A DNA stretch of 64,000 bases, from assembly GCA_963811705.1 (NCBI GenBank), contig CAWESL010000019.1, positions 65,982 through 129,981 on the forward strand, written 5' to 3'. Position 1 is the stretch's first letter. Each line of letters begins with the position of its first letter. The stretch is from DATJPR01 sp963811705 (GTDB taxonomy: Bacteria > Bacteroidota > Ignavibacteria > UBA10030 > UBA6906). Positions 27,701-35,418 of this stretch are shown in pieces. Under the pieces are notes generated by a model. The model did no database searches and was not told the DNA's origin. It worked only from the letters and a program-made list of their open reading frames with translations. The position numbers and the translations under genes were made by a program.

Positions 27701-28718
27701 CCATCAGATCCCAGACTCCTACGGGGTTAATCCGATATGAATACTCGTAGAGGTCAGGTGCACCGAGGCTGTGCATCATCTCATGACATAACACGCCCTC
27801 CCGTGCTTCAGACTCGACCTGGAGATTATAGCTCGCGACCTTTTTGCCTGCAATGATGTGTTCTTCGTCTGATATCATTGACCCCGCATGCGGCCAGAGG
27901 ATCGTCCCCCACACGGTGGGTGATCCCCTCACAATGAAACAGATATTGTCCACGTATCCATCATTGTTATCATCGACTATGAGATTGTTGGGAACCTGAT
28001 CAGCAATGGCGTCAACCGACCGGCGAAGCAGTGTCTGTTCACGAATTCCCTGGTTTTCACCCGTGTAACCAAGGGGGTTTGTGCTACTGTACGGCGTGTA
28101 ATATGCGCGGGGTTCGGAATCCTGATACGACAAGACCGTGGCACCTGTCGAAATCGGATAGAAGGTCGAGGATACGTCAAGAGCCCCGTACGAAACTTCC
28201 CGAAAGTAGTTATGGAGCGAACTGACCCCTTCGTCCGAGGCATTGAACATTTCACTGTACTCGGCTGGTGATGCCGCAAATTCCTCCTGATCACTGAAAC
28301 GGATGAAGATGACGATATTGCTGATTGTGCCTGTCGTGGGCGCTTTACTCACTCGTACAGGATACTTGGAGAGGATTGTTGTTCGTTTTTTGGCCCATTG
28401 CTCAGGTGCGATGTTGGCGCCGGGAATCAGACCCGCACGTGCGGGGTCATCCCTGCCGGGCAAGAACGATGTTGGGGTGAGCTGGCCGACTTTAAGCGTG
28501 GCGAAGACGTAGTATCTTGAGGCGTCATCTTGTATGATGGTATAATTGTTCTCGTCATGAAGCCAGCTGTGAAACTCATCGCCGGTGGCAAAGCAGTGGA
28601 CCAATGTGCCGTTAGGTTGCTGCACCGTCACCGGGATCCTGTGTAAGTAGCCGGCATGGCCTGCAGTTATCCACAGAATCATCAGAAGGGAGTAGATTGA
28701 ACAATGCAGGAGTCTCAT
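24792..28718 (-). CDS. T9SS-secreted M6-family metalloprotease
   Basis: This is a 1308-residue secreted protease with signal MRLLHCSIYSLLMILWITAGHAG. The catalytic domain has the zinc motif CHEMMHSLGAPDLYE, the typical HExxH-x8-D form of M6 (immune inhibitor A-like) peptidases. An IPT/TIG-like domain (PTHINAGGPADTIDAWGENF) follows. Two copies of a 160-residue module (26430-26945 and 25530-26020) bracket a putative Ig domain (PPYSWSVAGGSLP). A fibronectin-like part and a T9SS sorting tail (YPNPFNPTTTIRYAV to SMLLVR) end the protein. The start at 28718 has GGGAGGT 7 bases upstream. It presumably digests extracellular protein. Confidence 0.88.
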   Translation of the reverse strand: MRLLHCSIYSLLMILWITAGHAGYLHRIPVTVQQPNGTLVHCFATGDEFHSWLHDENNYTIIQDDASRYYVFATLKVGQLTPTSFLPGRDDPARAGLIPGANIAPEQWAKKRTTILSKYPVRVSKAPTTGTISNIVIFIRFSDQEEFAASPAEYSEMFNASDEGVSSLHNYFREVSYGALDVSSTFYPISTGATVLSYQDSEPRAYYTPYSSTNPLGYTGENQGIREQTLLRRSVDAIADQVPNNLIVDDNNDGYVDNICFIVRGSPTVWGTILWPHAGSMISDEEHIIAGKKVASYNLQVESEAREGVLCHEMMHSLGAPDLYEYSYRINPVGVWDLMAETNNPPQHPSTYLKYKYLKWISSIPEISASGSYTLNPTTNGSNNCFRIASPNSSGEYFVLEYRRRTGIFDWTLPGEGLIIYRINPAGVGDLSLPHEVYIYRPGGTTSATGEIYLAGLSSTEGRTSINDETNPSSFLSDGTPGGLNISDVGALGPSITFRVSVGTAPLLSSISPTHINAGGPADTIDAWGENFIASSVVQFNGVGKKTTFLSATHLQAVITSRDLAIPGVYPITVVNTGGDTSNALMLTVNEVPPGSLAVSVSNAEGWPMVGTATVELYGVNGQLVAGRNTTTGSPAVFDSVPAGVNFWYDVRYNSVPAKYWGEEYWGRKTAVTILSGQTTNESFIRNTPYVTDVLVYDSSSNQKVTSAVAVGTPLKIEITVKNPNNPGSLNWPVIFVGALIDRDEMYPYDDTVSGTLSAIRGTSNTMSSYFRPMGSGLYRYNAGLRIYPVDDRVVGCDGSAWAFLVDVAPHPLVITSSSPLPPGTVGSTYASSLSAAGGMPPYSWSVAGGSLPHGLVLASDGNLAGTPDSTGTSTFTVKVADAADSSATKALSLTTMGPQTGALAITVVNAEDWSPIATEGIVRLYDTTGVLVATGTTDTNSTAFFENLKAPRSYRYRVWYSLQTPRGEEYWGQKDSVGVSHEQTTRESFKRNAPYVRWTKILDTSSGKEITGALAVGTPLRLVLDVKNPADPGARNQAVAFSLHVDRDTTAPYDFADSTVFASMDAGTEIQRAFLFTPRDTGIYKGRSHVDCLLDSLPVTCFGNTWLTLFSSTLPVPEPLTLCFPSHNSVVSSDSVRLEWMRGTPAVERYEVDCAFDSLFTSCSVDTNVSDTTLVVRRLGNNMWHFWRVRAQNASGWGHYSEVGKFRTMYLGVDIANGIPTVFGLHQNYPNPFNPTTTIRYAVAHRSHVLLTVSNTLGQEVAELVNCDIEAGYHSVQFNARNLASGVYFYRLTAGSFTTTKSMLLVR

Positions 28719-29026
28719 GGAATGACCTCCCTTGGAGTCAACGCGACGGTCCATTGTCAGCGTACTGCTAGTCTCGAACGCTGGCTTGGCATTTTGGACA
28801 GTCGGGATAAGTCGAACGACTTGCGGGCGTGCAAAGCATGTGAAATCGTCGGATGGTCACAGATTTCGTCTCCCACGTATTGTCCGCATTGAGAATACTA
28901 AATGCAACCTCGTAAGCGCTGAACTTGCCACAGCATGCCGACATCACAAAGGTTCACATTATATCATCCTCCCAACATGACGGATGTGCGGAAAAGTCAC
29001 CCAGAATTTCCTCCCCGCAGGTCAAC

Positions 29027-29331
29027 AAATATTGGATAATTCGAGAGGATCAGATAAACAGACGACCCGCCATCATCGTGCCATCCAAGCATTCCTTAAC
29101 AAAGACCCACGACTGCATTCAGAATTCCCCCCGGCGTATGCGCCTAAACTCAATCCCGCCGAACACATCTGGAATCGAGCCGACTTTGCTCTCTCCAATA
29201 CCGTTTCCGCCAGCCAGTCACATCTCCACAGCCGACTCCACAGGATCACTCGCAAGCTCCGAAGTTCCCAGAAACGACTCTGGGCGTGTATGCATGCAAG
29301 TCGATTGTCTTGGAGACGACGATTCGCCGTT
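29027..29331 (+). mobile_element. IS630-family transposase remnant (C-terminal part)
   Basis: The plus-strand frame reads HHRAIQAFLNKDPRLHSEF, PPAYAPKLNPAEHIWN, LHSRLHRITRKLRSSQKRLWACM. This is the C-terminal part of a DDE transposase of the IS630/Tc1 group, in which PAYAPxLNPxE carries the last catalytic acid. The first two-thirds, including the catalytic Asp pair, are missing. No terminal inverted repeats are visible. The insertion lies directly against a broken glycosyltransferase on the opposite strand, so it likely caused or followed that disruption. An exact left boundary cannot be read. Confidence 0.75.
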
Positions 29332-29829
29332 CCTTTACTTATGCGAAGCTCAATAATTGCCATCACTCTCGCAAACCATTTCGGTGTTACAAATATTTCG
29401 TGTACGTGCCAGATGTCTGGTCTGCGCGATAGGGTTGTAACGATCGCTCCTGCAAAAATGGCGCTTGTGTTGCTAGATATCACATCGATCTTTTCTTTCC
29501 TTACTATCGGTATTAGAGCAGAACAACTTGTCACCACACTCCAGAGACGATCCAGCACCCCCGTGAATTTAGCGTATCTGCGCCGGAACACTCCCATGTC
29601 GAAGATGGTAATTTTCGCGCCACAATTATGCAATACGGAATCAGGAGGCCCATTTTCCGGCAGCACAACGTGACAGGGATATCCCTTCAATCGTATTCTG
29701 AACCACGATCGAAAGAACCTTCCCTGAACCATAAAGATCTGAGCCACTGTGAAGAATAATATTGACTTCTTCCTCACCCTCTCCTCCTGCACACCACCAC
29801 TTGATTGATATTAAACATCTTTTGCGCAA
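29332..29829 (-). pseudogene. Truncated family 4 glycosyltransferase
   Basis: Minus-strand frames give NIILHSGSDLYGSGKVL in one phase and then GYPCHVVLPENGPPDSVLHNCGAKI in another, continuing to DIWHVHEIFVTPKWFARVMAIIE. These are the first nucleotide-sugar-acceptor half of a GT4 (GT-B fold) glycosyltransferase: DLYGS near the start, VVLPENGP, and HVHE. At least one frameshift separates the pieces, and the C-terminal donor-binding half is absent, replaced by the IS630 remnant. Its start overlaps the 3' end of the methyltransferase, so the two were probably once part of a surface-glycan operon. Confidence 0.65.
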
Positions 29830-30670
29830 GTCGCACCAACTTGTGTGATACGAGATCTGAGCTTCGACAAATCGTCGCGAATGATTCCGTATGACCCTCT
29901 AGTCGGTGATGCACAATTTCAAAACCTTCGTCCGTGAGTAGACGAGAAAGACCTGGTTTCGAAAAAACAATCGTATGTTCGAGACCGTCTACAATTGATG
30001 GTACGTGTAATGACAGAAAGGACAACACGCGATGGAAACCGTAGACAGGCGCGTCGATGTTCGGAGTCCCGATAAAACAAATGCCATTCGGTTTCAAAAC
30101 TCTCCGAATCTCCGCAAGCAACACATGTGGGTCGCGAACGTGTTCGATCACATGATAGAGGAGAACGAAATCAAAACTGCCACTCAAGAATTTGGCCTCG
30201 TGAAGATTGCCTTGAACGAATTTAGCGTTTGGCAGCAGGCCTTTGCAGAATTGTATGGCGTCTGGATCGTACTCAGTTCCAGCAACCTCAAAACCTAAAA
30301 GCGAAGCCAGGACCAATGCTCGTCCCAATCCGCATCCAATGTCGAGGAAATTCCCAGTCGATTTCGGAATAGAGTAGTATTTCCGAAAGTATTCCAGTTC
30401 GCGCTCTGTTCGTGATCGATCTTGGCCTTTCAATTGGGCCACAAAATCTGTCAAATGTTGCTTTGTCTGACCCTCACCGAATCGTCCTTTATCATAATAC
30501 GAACTATAGAATCCAGACAATTCTTTTTCAGTCGCCATGGGGTTCGCGAAGACCACGCCACATGTTCTGCATTGTGTACGCGATAGATGCGGATAGCCTG
30601 GTCGAAATGTCATCGAAAACGGAATTAAGTCGTTACCTCTGCAGACCGGACAAGGAACTATTTCTGGCAT
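29774..30670 (-). CDS. Class I SAM-dependent methyltransferase with N-terminal zinc ribbon
   Basis: This is a 298-residue cytoplasmic protein. Residues 7-36 form a CPVC...CRTCG zinc ribbon, a typical N-terminal addition to sugar methyltransferases. The Rossmann-like domain has FLDIGCGLGRAL (SAM-binding loop), VAGTEYDPDAI and the later LYHVIEHVRDPHVLL, matching Methyltransf_23. It likely methylates a nucleotide sugar or surface glycan. The ATG at 30670 has a strong GGGGGAGGT ribosome site directly upstream. The 3' end overlaps the disrupted glycosyltransferase. The gene itself appears complete. Confidence 0.86.
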   Translation of the reverse strand: MPEIVPCPVCRGNDLIPFSMTFRPGYPHLSRTQCRTCGVVFANPMATEKELSGFYSSYYDKGRFGEGQTKQHLTDFVAQLKGQDRSRTERELEYFRKYYSIPKSTGNFLDIGCGLGRALVLASLLGFEVAGTEYDPDAIQFCKGLLPNAKFVQGNLHEAKFLSGSFDFVLLYHVIEHVRDPHVLLAEIRRVLKPNGICFIGTPNIDAPVYGFHRVLSFLSLHVPSIVDGLEHTIVFSKPGLSRLLTDEGFEIVHHRLEGHTESFATICRSSDLVSHKLVRLAQKMFNINQVVVCRRRG

Positions 30671-30889
30671 GACCTCCCCCGTACATGATGTGAATCTGTT
30701 AACTACTCCTTCGATTTTCCTTCATTTGAAAGTCGTCACTGGTTGGCTGACCTCAGGATGGCGCCTTCTCGAGGTCGAAGGTTTAGCAGGCTGTTGAACA
30801 ACCCTTCGAAATAGTTTTCCACATGTGTCGGATCGTCACGTTGATCTATTGTGTTTGCAGATCAACTTTCATGACGTGGTCCAGACACC

Positions 30890-31244
30890 ATGCGTGGTGA
30901 ACAAGAGAAGCAACCTGTGCTTTTTAGTTAAGTGTTACAAGAAGACCGAATCCCTCAGAACCATCCGTTGGGACAGTTGCGCACACTGATCGATCCGATT
31001 CGTGCAGAGCTCTCGAGCCGCCTTGAGGCGTTCTATTCCGACACTGGTCGGCCGTCGATCGCGCCGGAATACTTGTTGCGTGCCATGGCAAGCGTGTCGA
31101 AGAAACATCTGGCTGGCTGAACACCATCGGACCGATGCGTATAACACCTACAAAAGCCTTCGACGAGGCGGCTGGAAGTTCGCCTTTGTCAACGCTGTCT
31201 ACTCTCTCTTGACAATCAAGAGCATATTGAGTCTCTCAGCATGA
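30890..31244 (+). mobile_element. IS1182-family transposase remnant with internal deletion
   Basis: Frame one opens MRGEQEKQPVLFS then hits an in-frame TAA, and continues VLQEDRIPQNHPLGQLRTLIDP...GRPSIAPEYLLRAM, the N-terminus of IS1182-type transposases. Around 31095 it passes directly into VEETSGWLNTIGPM in another phase, and then GGWKFAFVNAVYSLL in a third. These are the C-terminal motifs (usual form VEExFGWxKT, GWxFxxxAAxYNL). The whole catalytic middle is deleted. The element is thus inactive. No inverted repeat ends were identified. Confidence 0.72.
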
Positions 31245-32031
31245 GCGCAACGCTATTGAGCGGCTGCCGCGAGGAAAGGCAAGGCGCACAAGAACAATAC
31301 AATCTCAAAACTCTCTCCGATGAAAACGCAGACTCTTCAACTCGGTTGTCGACGACCTGCCAGAGGTCACCACACATTGACAGAAAGATTACGGAGCTAG
31401 CCAAAGAAGTGTTTTTCGGGTCTGGTGCTGAATGGGGACGTTCTATAGCATAGTAGTTGCAGTCGAATATCGTTGCGGAAAGCACAGAAATATGATCAGA
31501 GAATGCAGGAGAGCCGACTGGGGAATTACCGCTATTCATACATCTGCTACGCATGGCGTCACAACGATATCTTCGAAGTGACGCTTGCTGGGGGAACAAG
31601 GTAAGCCCGAAGGACAAACAATTATGCAGTAGCAGGAGCTACGTTATGGTGCTTTCCACCATACGAGCAACCGAACTCTCCATCCATCCTCCATCCGAAA
31701 TCTGCCGCTAGCGCGCGCTAATCTTCAGTTTCGCGCCTGAATTCTCGCTCGAATTGAAAAGAGGAACGGGACATTCTCAAGCGCTCGGAGATTTCGCGAC
31801 TGTTGCAGCGGATCCAGCCAATATGAAGAACCAAATCCGTCCCGCCTTCGGCGGGCCCCTCCAGTCCGAGGACTTCACCAATCCGCGTGAACCATGGTCT
31901 CAGGTCAGGATTCCATATGTTTGCCAAGGTTGACTTTAAGTGCTCGATCTCTATATTGCGAATGTCCGTAGCGCGTTCGAACTCCTGCTCAATGAGTGAA
32001 AACCTTCCTCTTCCATCTCCTGAGACCCTCC
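31245..32031. other. No supportable gene
   Basis: Open frames here (for example 31216-31617 minus) have no recognisable composition or ribosome site. The only visible structure is a short GC-rich hairpin, CCCGCC and GGCGGG, near 31840. Nothing else is supportable. Confidence 0.5.
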
Positions 32032-33276
32032 ATGCCTGTTAGATCCTTCACCCGGATTATTCTCCTGTCTCTTGTTGCCGCTGCATCTGCCCTGCCTGCC
32101 GTCGCCCAGGAGTTCGAGAGTTTTGCCACACGGCAGGATAGTCTCTTTCTCCGGGCGTACGACCGGCGTGACGTGAAGACATACGGTGTTCTCTTGGACG
32201 AGATGATAGACCGATACAATAGACTTGACAGCAATGAACAAAAACGGGTTTCCGGTTTTCTGAGCACCGCGTACTACAATTTCGCCTGTACGTACGCCAT
32301 GACCGGCAATACGACAGCCGCAATCGAGTATCTGCAGAAGGCGGTGGGAGTCGGCTACACCAACTACAAGCATCTTCTTGAGGACAGCGACCTGCTTTCT
32401 CTGCACAACAGTCCCGACTTCATCGCTCTGCATGCAAGCCTACGGAATGAATTCGACTACCGGGCAATTCTTGGGCGCGCCCGCGCATACGACACCCTGG
32501 ATACCCGGCCGTTTCCTGCGTTCACATATGAATCAAAGGACGATCCGAACCTCGCCGCCCTGAGGCGGGGGATGCGGCTTGATTCCATCGCGGGAACCTG
32601 CAGCGACGTATTGCAGATCCTCTCGCTCATGCACTGGGTCCACAACCTGATCCCCCATGACGGCGACAAGAACAATCCACCAGAGATGAATGCCATAAGC
32701 TTGATCAAGGCGTGCGCACAAGAACAGCGGGGTCTCAACTGCCGGGGCCTGGCAACGGTCTTGAACGAGTGCTATCTTTCGTTGGGATTCGCTTCACGGT
32801 TCGTTACATGCCTTCCGAAAGACAGCCTTGGGATTGATCAGGACTGTCATGTCATCAACATGGTGTACGCCCCTTCTCTCAAGAAATGGATCTGGATCGA
32901 CCCGACCAACAATGTCTACGTGATGAACGAGAAAGGCGAATTACTGGGGATTGAAGAGGTGCGCGATCGCATCATCACCGGGTCTCCGCTGATTCTGAAT
33001 CCTGATGCTAACTGGAACAATCGTCAGCCCGTGACTGCTGCATATTATTTGGGCACATACATGGCGAAGAATCTGTACCGGCTCGAGTGCCCCGTCAATA
33101 GCACATACAATCTTGAAACTCACGCAGACAGCAAGACTGTCAGTTATGTTGAACTCCTTCCTCTTGAGTACTTCTCCCAGAAACCCGACGTCATTTCGAG
33201 AAAGGGTGTATCAAACGGTCTTCTTGAATACAAGACAAATAACTCAAAGGCTTTCTGGCAAGCCCCCCTGCGGTGA
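32032..33276 (+). CDS. Secreted transglutaminase-like protein with helical N-terminal domain
   Basis: This is a 414-residue exported protein with signal peptide (SFTRIILLSLVAAASALPAVAQ). Residues about 60-140 contain TPR-like helices (YNFACTYAMTGNTTAAIEYLQKAV). The C-terminal half is transglutaminase-like: Cys237 in GLNCRGLATVLNE, His273 in DCHVINMVY and Asp290 in WIDPTNN form a plausible papain-type triad. Members of this fold cross-link or hydrolyse peptides, or modify cell-wall material. The frame is open from a GTG at 31996; the ATG at 32032 starts closer to the signal peptide. It converges with the cassette-like cluster beginning at 33290. Confidence 0.72.
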   Translation: MPVRSFTRIILLSLVAAASALPAVAQEFESFATRQDSLFLRAYDRRDVKTYGVLLDEMIDRYNRLDSNEQKRVSGFLSTAYYNFACTYAMTGNTTAAIEYLQKAVGVGYTNYKHLLEDSDLLSLHNSPDFIALHASLRNEFDYRAILGRARAYDTLDTRPFPAFTYESKDDPNLAALRRGMRLDSIAGTCSDVLQILSLMHWVHNLIPHDGDKNNPPEMNAISLIKACAQEQRGLNCRGLATVLNECYLSLGFASRFVTCLPKDSLGIDQDCHVINMVYAPSLKKWIWIDPTNNVYVMNEKGELLGIEEVRDRIITGSPLILNPDANWNNRQPVTAAYYLGTYMAKNLYRLECPVNSTYNLETHADSKTVSYVELLPLEYFSQKPDVISRKGVSNGLLEYKTNNSKAFWQAPLR

Positions 33277-33289
33277 ATCCCGCATGCCC

Positions 33290-33447
33290 GCCTAACACCC
33301 GCGGCTGGACTGCCGCGGCACTTCGCTAAATTCACGGCAAGGGTCAAACGATTCTGGTGACAAAGCTAGATTCGTTTTTTGAACTCGCTTAACGCTGGCC
33401 TTATTTGTCGAAGCATCCGCCAGTTGGCCGATTGTAAGGATGCGTAA
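33290..33447 (-). repeat. attC-like recombination site 1
   Basis: On the minus strand this region follows the stop of the oxidase gene at 33448 and ends in GTTAGGC (33290-33296), the right-end heptamer GTTRRRY of an integron attC. The left end carries GGCCAACT. The central part GGCCAGCGT and TTCAAAAAACGAA resembles the centres of the next two sites. The imperfect dyad and 158-bp length suit an attC of the long class. The left arm does not pair perfectly, so confidence is moderate. Confidence 0.45.
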
Positions 33448-33918
33448 CTATGATGGAAAATGAAATTCAACAATCTGAGCTGGATTCTGATCATAGTCGG
33501 TATTCCGAATCCAAACTGGCTTTGCGCGAAAGTAGGCAATGCCGGGCAAATGTTCGCGCTCCCGCCCGTCCGGAAATCGTTTGAAGTAAAGAGCGTTCAG
33601 ACGTCTGAGATCGGCACCAACTGGCTCGTCGGCTATCCCTTCGATTTGAACAGCGCGCTCATCGCCAGGGATCTGACCGCCAACTACCAGTGCAACAAGG
33701 GGATTGTGTCTGAGATTGCCCACTTTCCTTGAGGCGACAACAGTGTCGAAGAAGATTTCAAAGGCATCGGATACTACGAATCCCACAATTGCCGCTTGGG
33801 GTCGCCCCTGAGAAGAGACGCTCGCTTGGACGGCAAACGAATGTTCACGCACGAAATTGAGCACGTCGACTCGGGTCACTGCACTGGCTCGGAAGGTTGA
33901 TGCATCGTTGAGCGCCAC
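33448..33918 (-). CDS. Pyridoxamine 5'-phosphate oxidase-like flavin-binding protein (cassette gene 1)
   Basis: This 156-residue cytoplasmic protein has the split-barrel fold of pyridoxamine phosphate oxidases: FAVQASVSSQGRPQAAIVGFVV, then FDTVVASRKVGNLRHNPLVALVVGG and AVQIEGIADEP. This matches the small FMN-binding members that do not necessarily oxidise pyridoxamine. The start is a GTG at 33918 that overlaps the attC-type heptamer of the previous cassette, and no ribosome site precedes it, which is common in integron cassettes. It is the first of three minus-strand genes each followed by an attC-like site. Confidence 0.75.
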   Translation of the reverse strand: MALNDASTFRASAVTRVDVLNFVREHSFAVQASVSSQGRPQAAIVGFVVSDAFEIFFDTVVASRKVGNLRHNPLVALVVGGQIPGDERAVQIEGIADEPVGADLRRLNALYFKRFPDGREREHLPGIAYFRAKPVWIRNTDYDQNPAQIVEFHFPS

Positions 33919-34081
33919 CTAACGTCCACGTTTCATCTGCACGGAATACGCTTCCACCATTTCGCAATGATCAGGGGCGACAACGTTTCACCGTTGTTTC
34001 GATACTTGAAGTCGACACCGGCCACTTTTGTACACGGTACCTTACGTCAGCTCCAGCCGCACCTTAGGCAGCCACACGCCA
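33917..34081 (-). repeat. attC-like recombination site 2
   Basis: The minus strand after the stop at 34082 reads GCCTAAGGTGCGGCTGGAGCTGACG and, 150 bp on, ends in GTTAGGT (33917-33923). The centre, GGCCGGTGT, ACTTCAAG and CGAAACAACGG, is shared with site 3. The right heptamer fits GTTRRRY. The two arms pair less well than in site 3. Confidence 0.45.
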
Positions 34082-34594
34082 CTAGTCGATCAGTACACCC
34101 GCAGCTTGAAGTGCAACATGAATTCGTTTATCTGGCCTTCTTTCTGGTTGCCGTGACGGTTGTGAGTAATTCAGCTTGTAAGGCGACCTGGAACCAATGG
34201 CGATATAGGGACCTGGCGGCGACAATGATGAGAACGGCGAATTGAATTCCCCAAGGTATATTCGTGCATCGCCTATGGTGATAACAAATGGTACGTCTCT
34301 CGATCTTCGACTCACGGTGATAATAGCCTTGAAAAGAGAATCCGGCTGGGGCTTGAGAACAAATGTATGCGTTGACCAGGAATACGTCTTGATGTCGCGG
34401 GCTGTGAAAACCGGCTCTCGCGCGAGAGCCAAGCTATCGACACTTACATTGAGTATTTGGAACGTGGCGATTGTTGAGTCACGCAGCAGATAGAATGCAA
34501 AGCCCGAGTCCGATATTCCCGAAGTTTTCAGGCTGGGCTGGCACTGCAAGCACGAATTGAAAAACATGACTGAGGCGAGAGCGAGCAGGCTCAT
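34082..34594 (-). CDS. Putative lipoprotein of unknown function (cassette gene 2)
   Basis: This 170-residue protein has a lipoprotein signal ending in LASVMFFNSC. I do not recognise a domain. The body is beta-rich with hydrophobic alternation, and its last 40 residues are arginine-rich and may be a shifted frame. The frame is open to 34738, but that would run through the attC-like site; the ATG at 34594 has AAAGGAA 6 bases upstream and starts exactly at the signal peptide. It sits between attC-like sites 2 and 3, so it is likely a mobile cassette gene. Confidence 0.55.
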   Translation of the reverse strand: MSLLALASVMFFNSCLQCQPSLKTSGISDSGFAFYLLRDSTIATFQILNVSVDSLALAREPVFTARDIKTYSWSTHTFVLKPQPDSLFKAIITVSRRSRDVPFVITIGDARIYLGEFNSPFSSLSPPGPYIAIGSRSPYKLNYSQPSRQPERRPDKRIHVALQAAGVLID

Positions 34595-34623
34595 TTGTGT
34601 TCCTTTCACAACAAAGTGTGCCC

Positions 34624-34793
34624 GCCTAACACCCACGGCTGAGCTGCGGCGGAAATTGGTCCTTTGATTGAGGCACGGTAAGTTGAGATCTTCGCCGCAC
34701 CGTTGTTTCGTTTCTTGAAGTCGTTTCACGCTGGCCACTTCTGATGGAGGGCCCTTCCGTCAGCTCCAGCCGCTTGCTAGTTGGCATCCACAC
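34624..34793 (-). repeat. attC-like recombination site 3
   Basis: On the minus strand GCCAACTAGC opens the site right after the stop at 34794, and GTTAGGC (34624-34630) closes it. GGCTGGAGCTG near the left and CAGCTCAGCC near the right are complementary except for one unpaired G, which is the expected form of an attC stem with an extrahelical base. This is the clearest of the three sites. Confidence 0.6.
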
Positions 34794-35315
34794 TCACTCC
34801 GAGAGGGGTGGCAATTGAATATTAGGTATCAGTTCGACAATTCGACTTCGAATCGTCATGAGATTCTTCTTGGAAATATGACTGATGATTTCGCGACGCC
34901 GATACAAAAGACCATTTCCCAAATGAAGTTTGTAGTTGTTCTGGTAATTATGTGCATGCGGATTTGAAGGAAATCCATCTGAATCCGCCAAATGAATAGT
35001 CCAGATCTCTCCTTGCATTCGAACTTGTGCTTTCTCGAAGTAGCTCGGAACTCCATTTGGCAGAATGGTCACGTTGAACGCGATAATCCCTAAGCAGGGT
35101 GGTGTTGACATCCGCCTTCGGACCGCGTTTGCCATTTCGCCAGCATTTAACTCTCTGAAGAATACCTCTGTTGGGGTATCTGACACTTCAAAGAAATCGA
35201 TCAGACACCGATAGATATCATTCGGTTTCAGTTCTATTCCGTCAGACTGCTTCAGAATGGAGACCGCCTTGATCGCTTCGGCCTGGAATTTGAGCAACAA
35301 TTGTTGTCTGTCCAT
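34794..35315 (-). CDS. Conserved-looking hypothetical protein (cassette gene 3)
   Basis: This is a 173-residue cytoplasmic protein without a signal peptide. I do not recognise a named family. Its C-terminal half (GEIWTIHLADSDGFPSNPHAHNYQNNYKLHLGNG, then HISKKNL) reads like a small folded domain that I have seen as uncharacterised tails with Pro-His-Ala-His. It starts 20 bp before an RYYYAAC heptamer (GCTTAAC, 35335-35341) and ends next to attC-like site 3, so the cassette would be about 711 bp. No ribosome site is evident. Confidence 0.55.
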   Translation of the reverse strand: MDRQQLLLKFQAEAIKAVSILKQSDGIELKPNDIYRCLIDFFEVSDTPTEVFFRELNAGEMANAVRRRMSTPPCLGIIAFNVTILPNGVPSYFEKAQVRMQGEIWTIHLADSDGFPSNPHAHNYQNNYKLHLGNGLLYRRREIISHISKKNLMTIRSRIVELIPNIQLPPLSE

Positions 35316-35334
35316 GATCGCCCACTAGGACGCC

Positions 35335-35418
35335 GCTTAACGGCCGCGTTTCACCTGCGGCGGAACTACTCGCAGGACCTCGCTGTGTACCTATCACGAA
35401 GCTGAGTGGCTCCTCTGA
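35335..35418 (-). repeat. Partial attC-like end
   Basis: The minus strand reads CCGCCGCAGGTGAAACGCGGCCGTTAAGC, ending in the GTTRRRY heptamer GTTAAGC. This is a right half of an attC. Its left half is missing because the sequence passes directly into the end of the large T9SS gene. It marks the edge of the cassette cluster. Confidence 0.4.

Noticed and set aside
31216..31617. Minus-strand frame of 133 codons
   Set aside because: The residue pattern is random-like and overlaps the IS1182 remnant.
34082..34738. Longer start (34738) for cassette gene 2
   Set aside because: It would translate through the attC-like site; the ATG at 34594 has a ribosome site and begins a lipoprotein signal.
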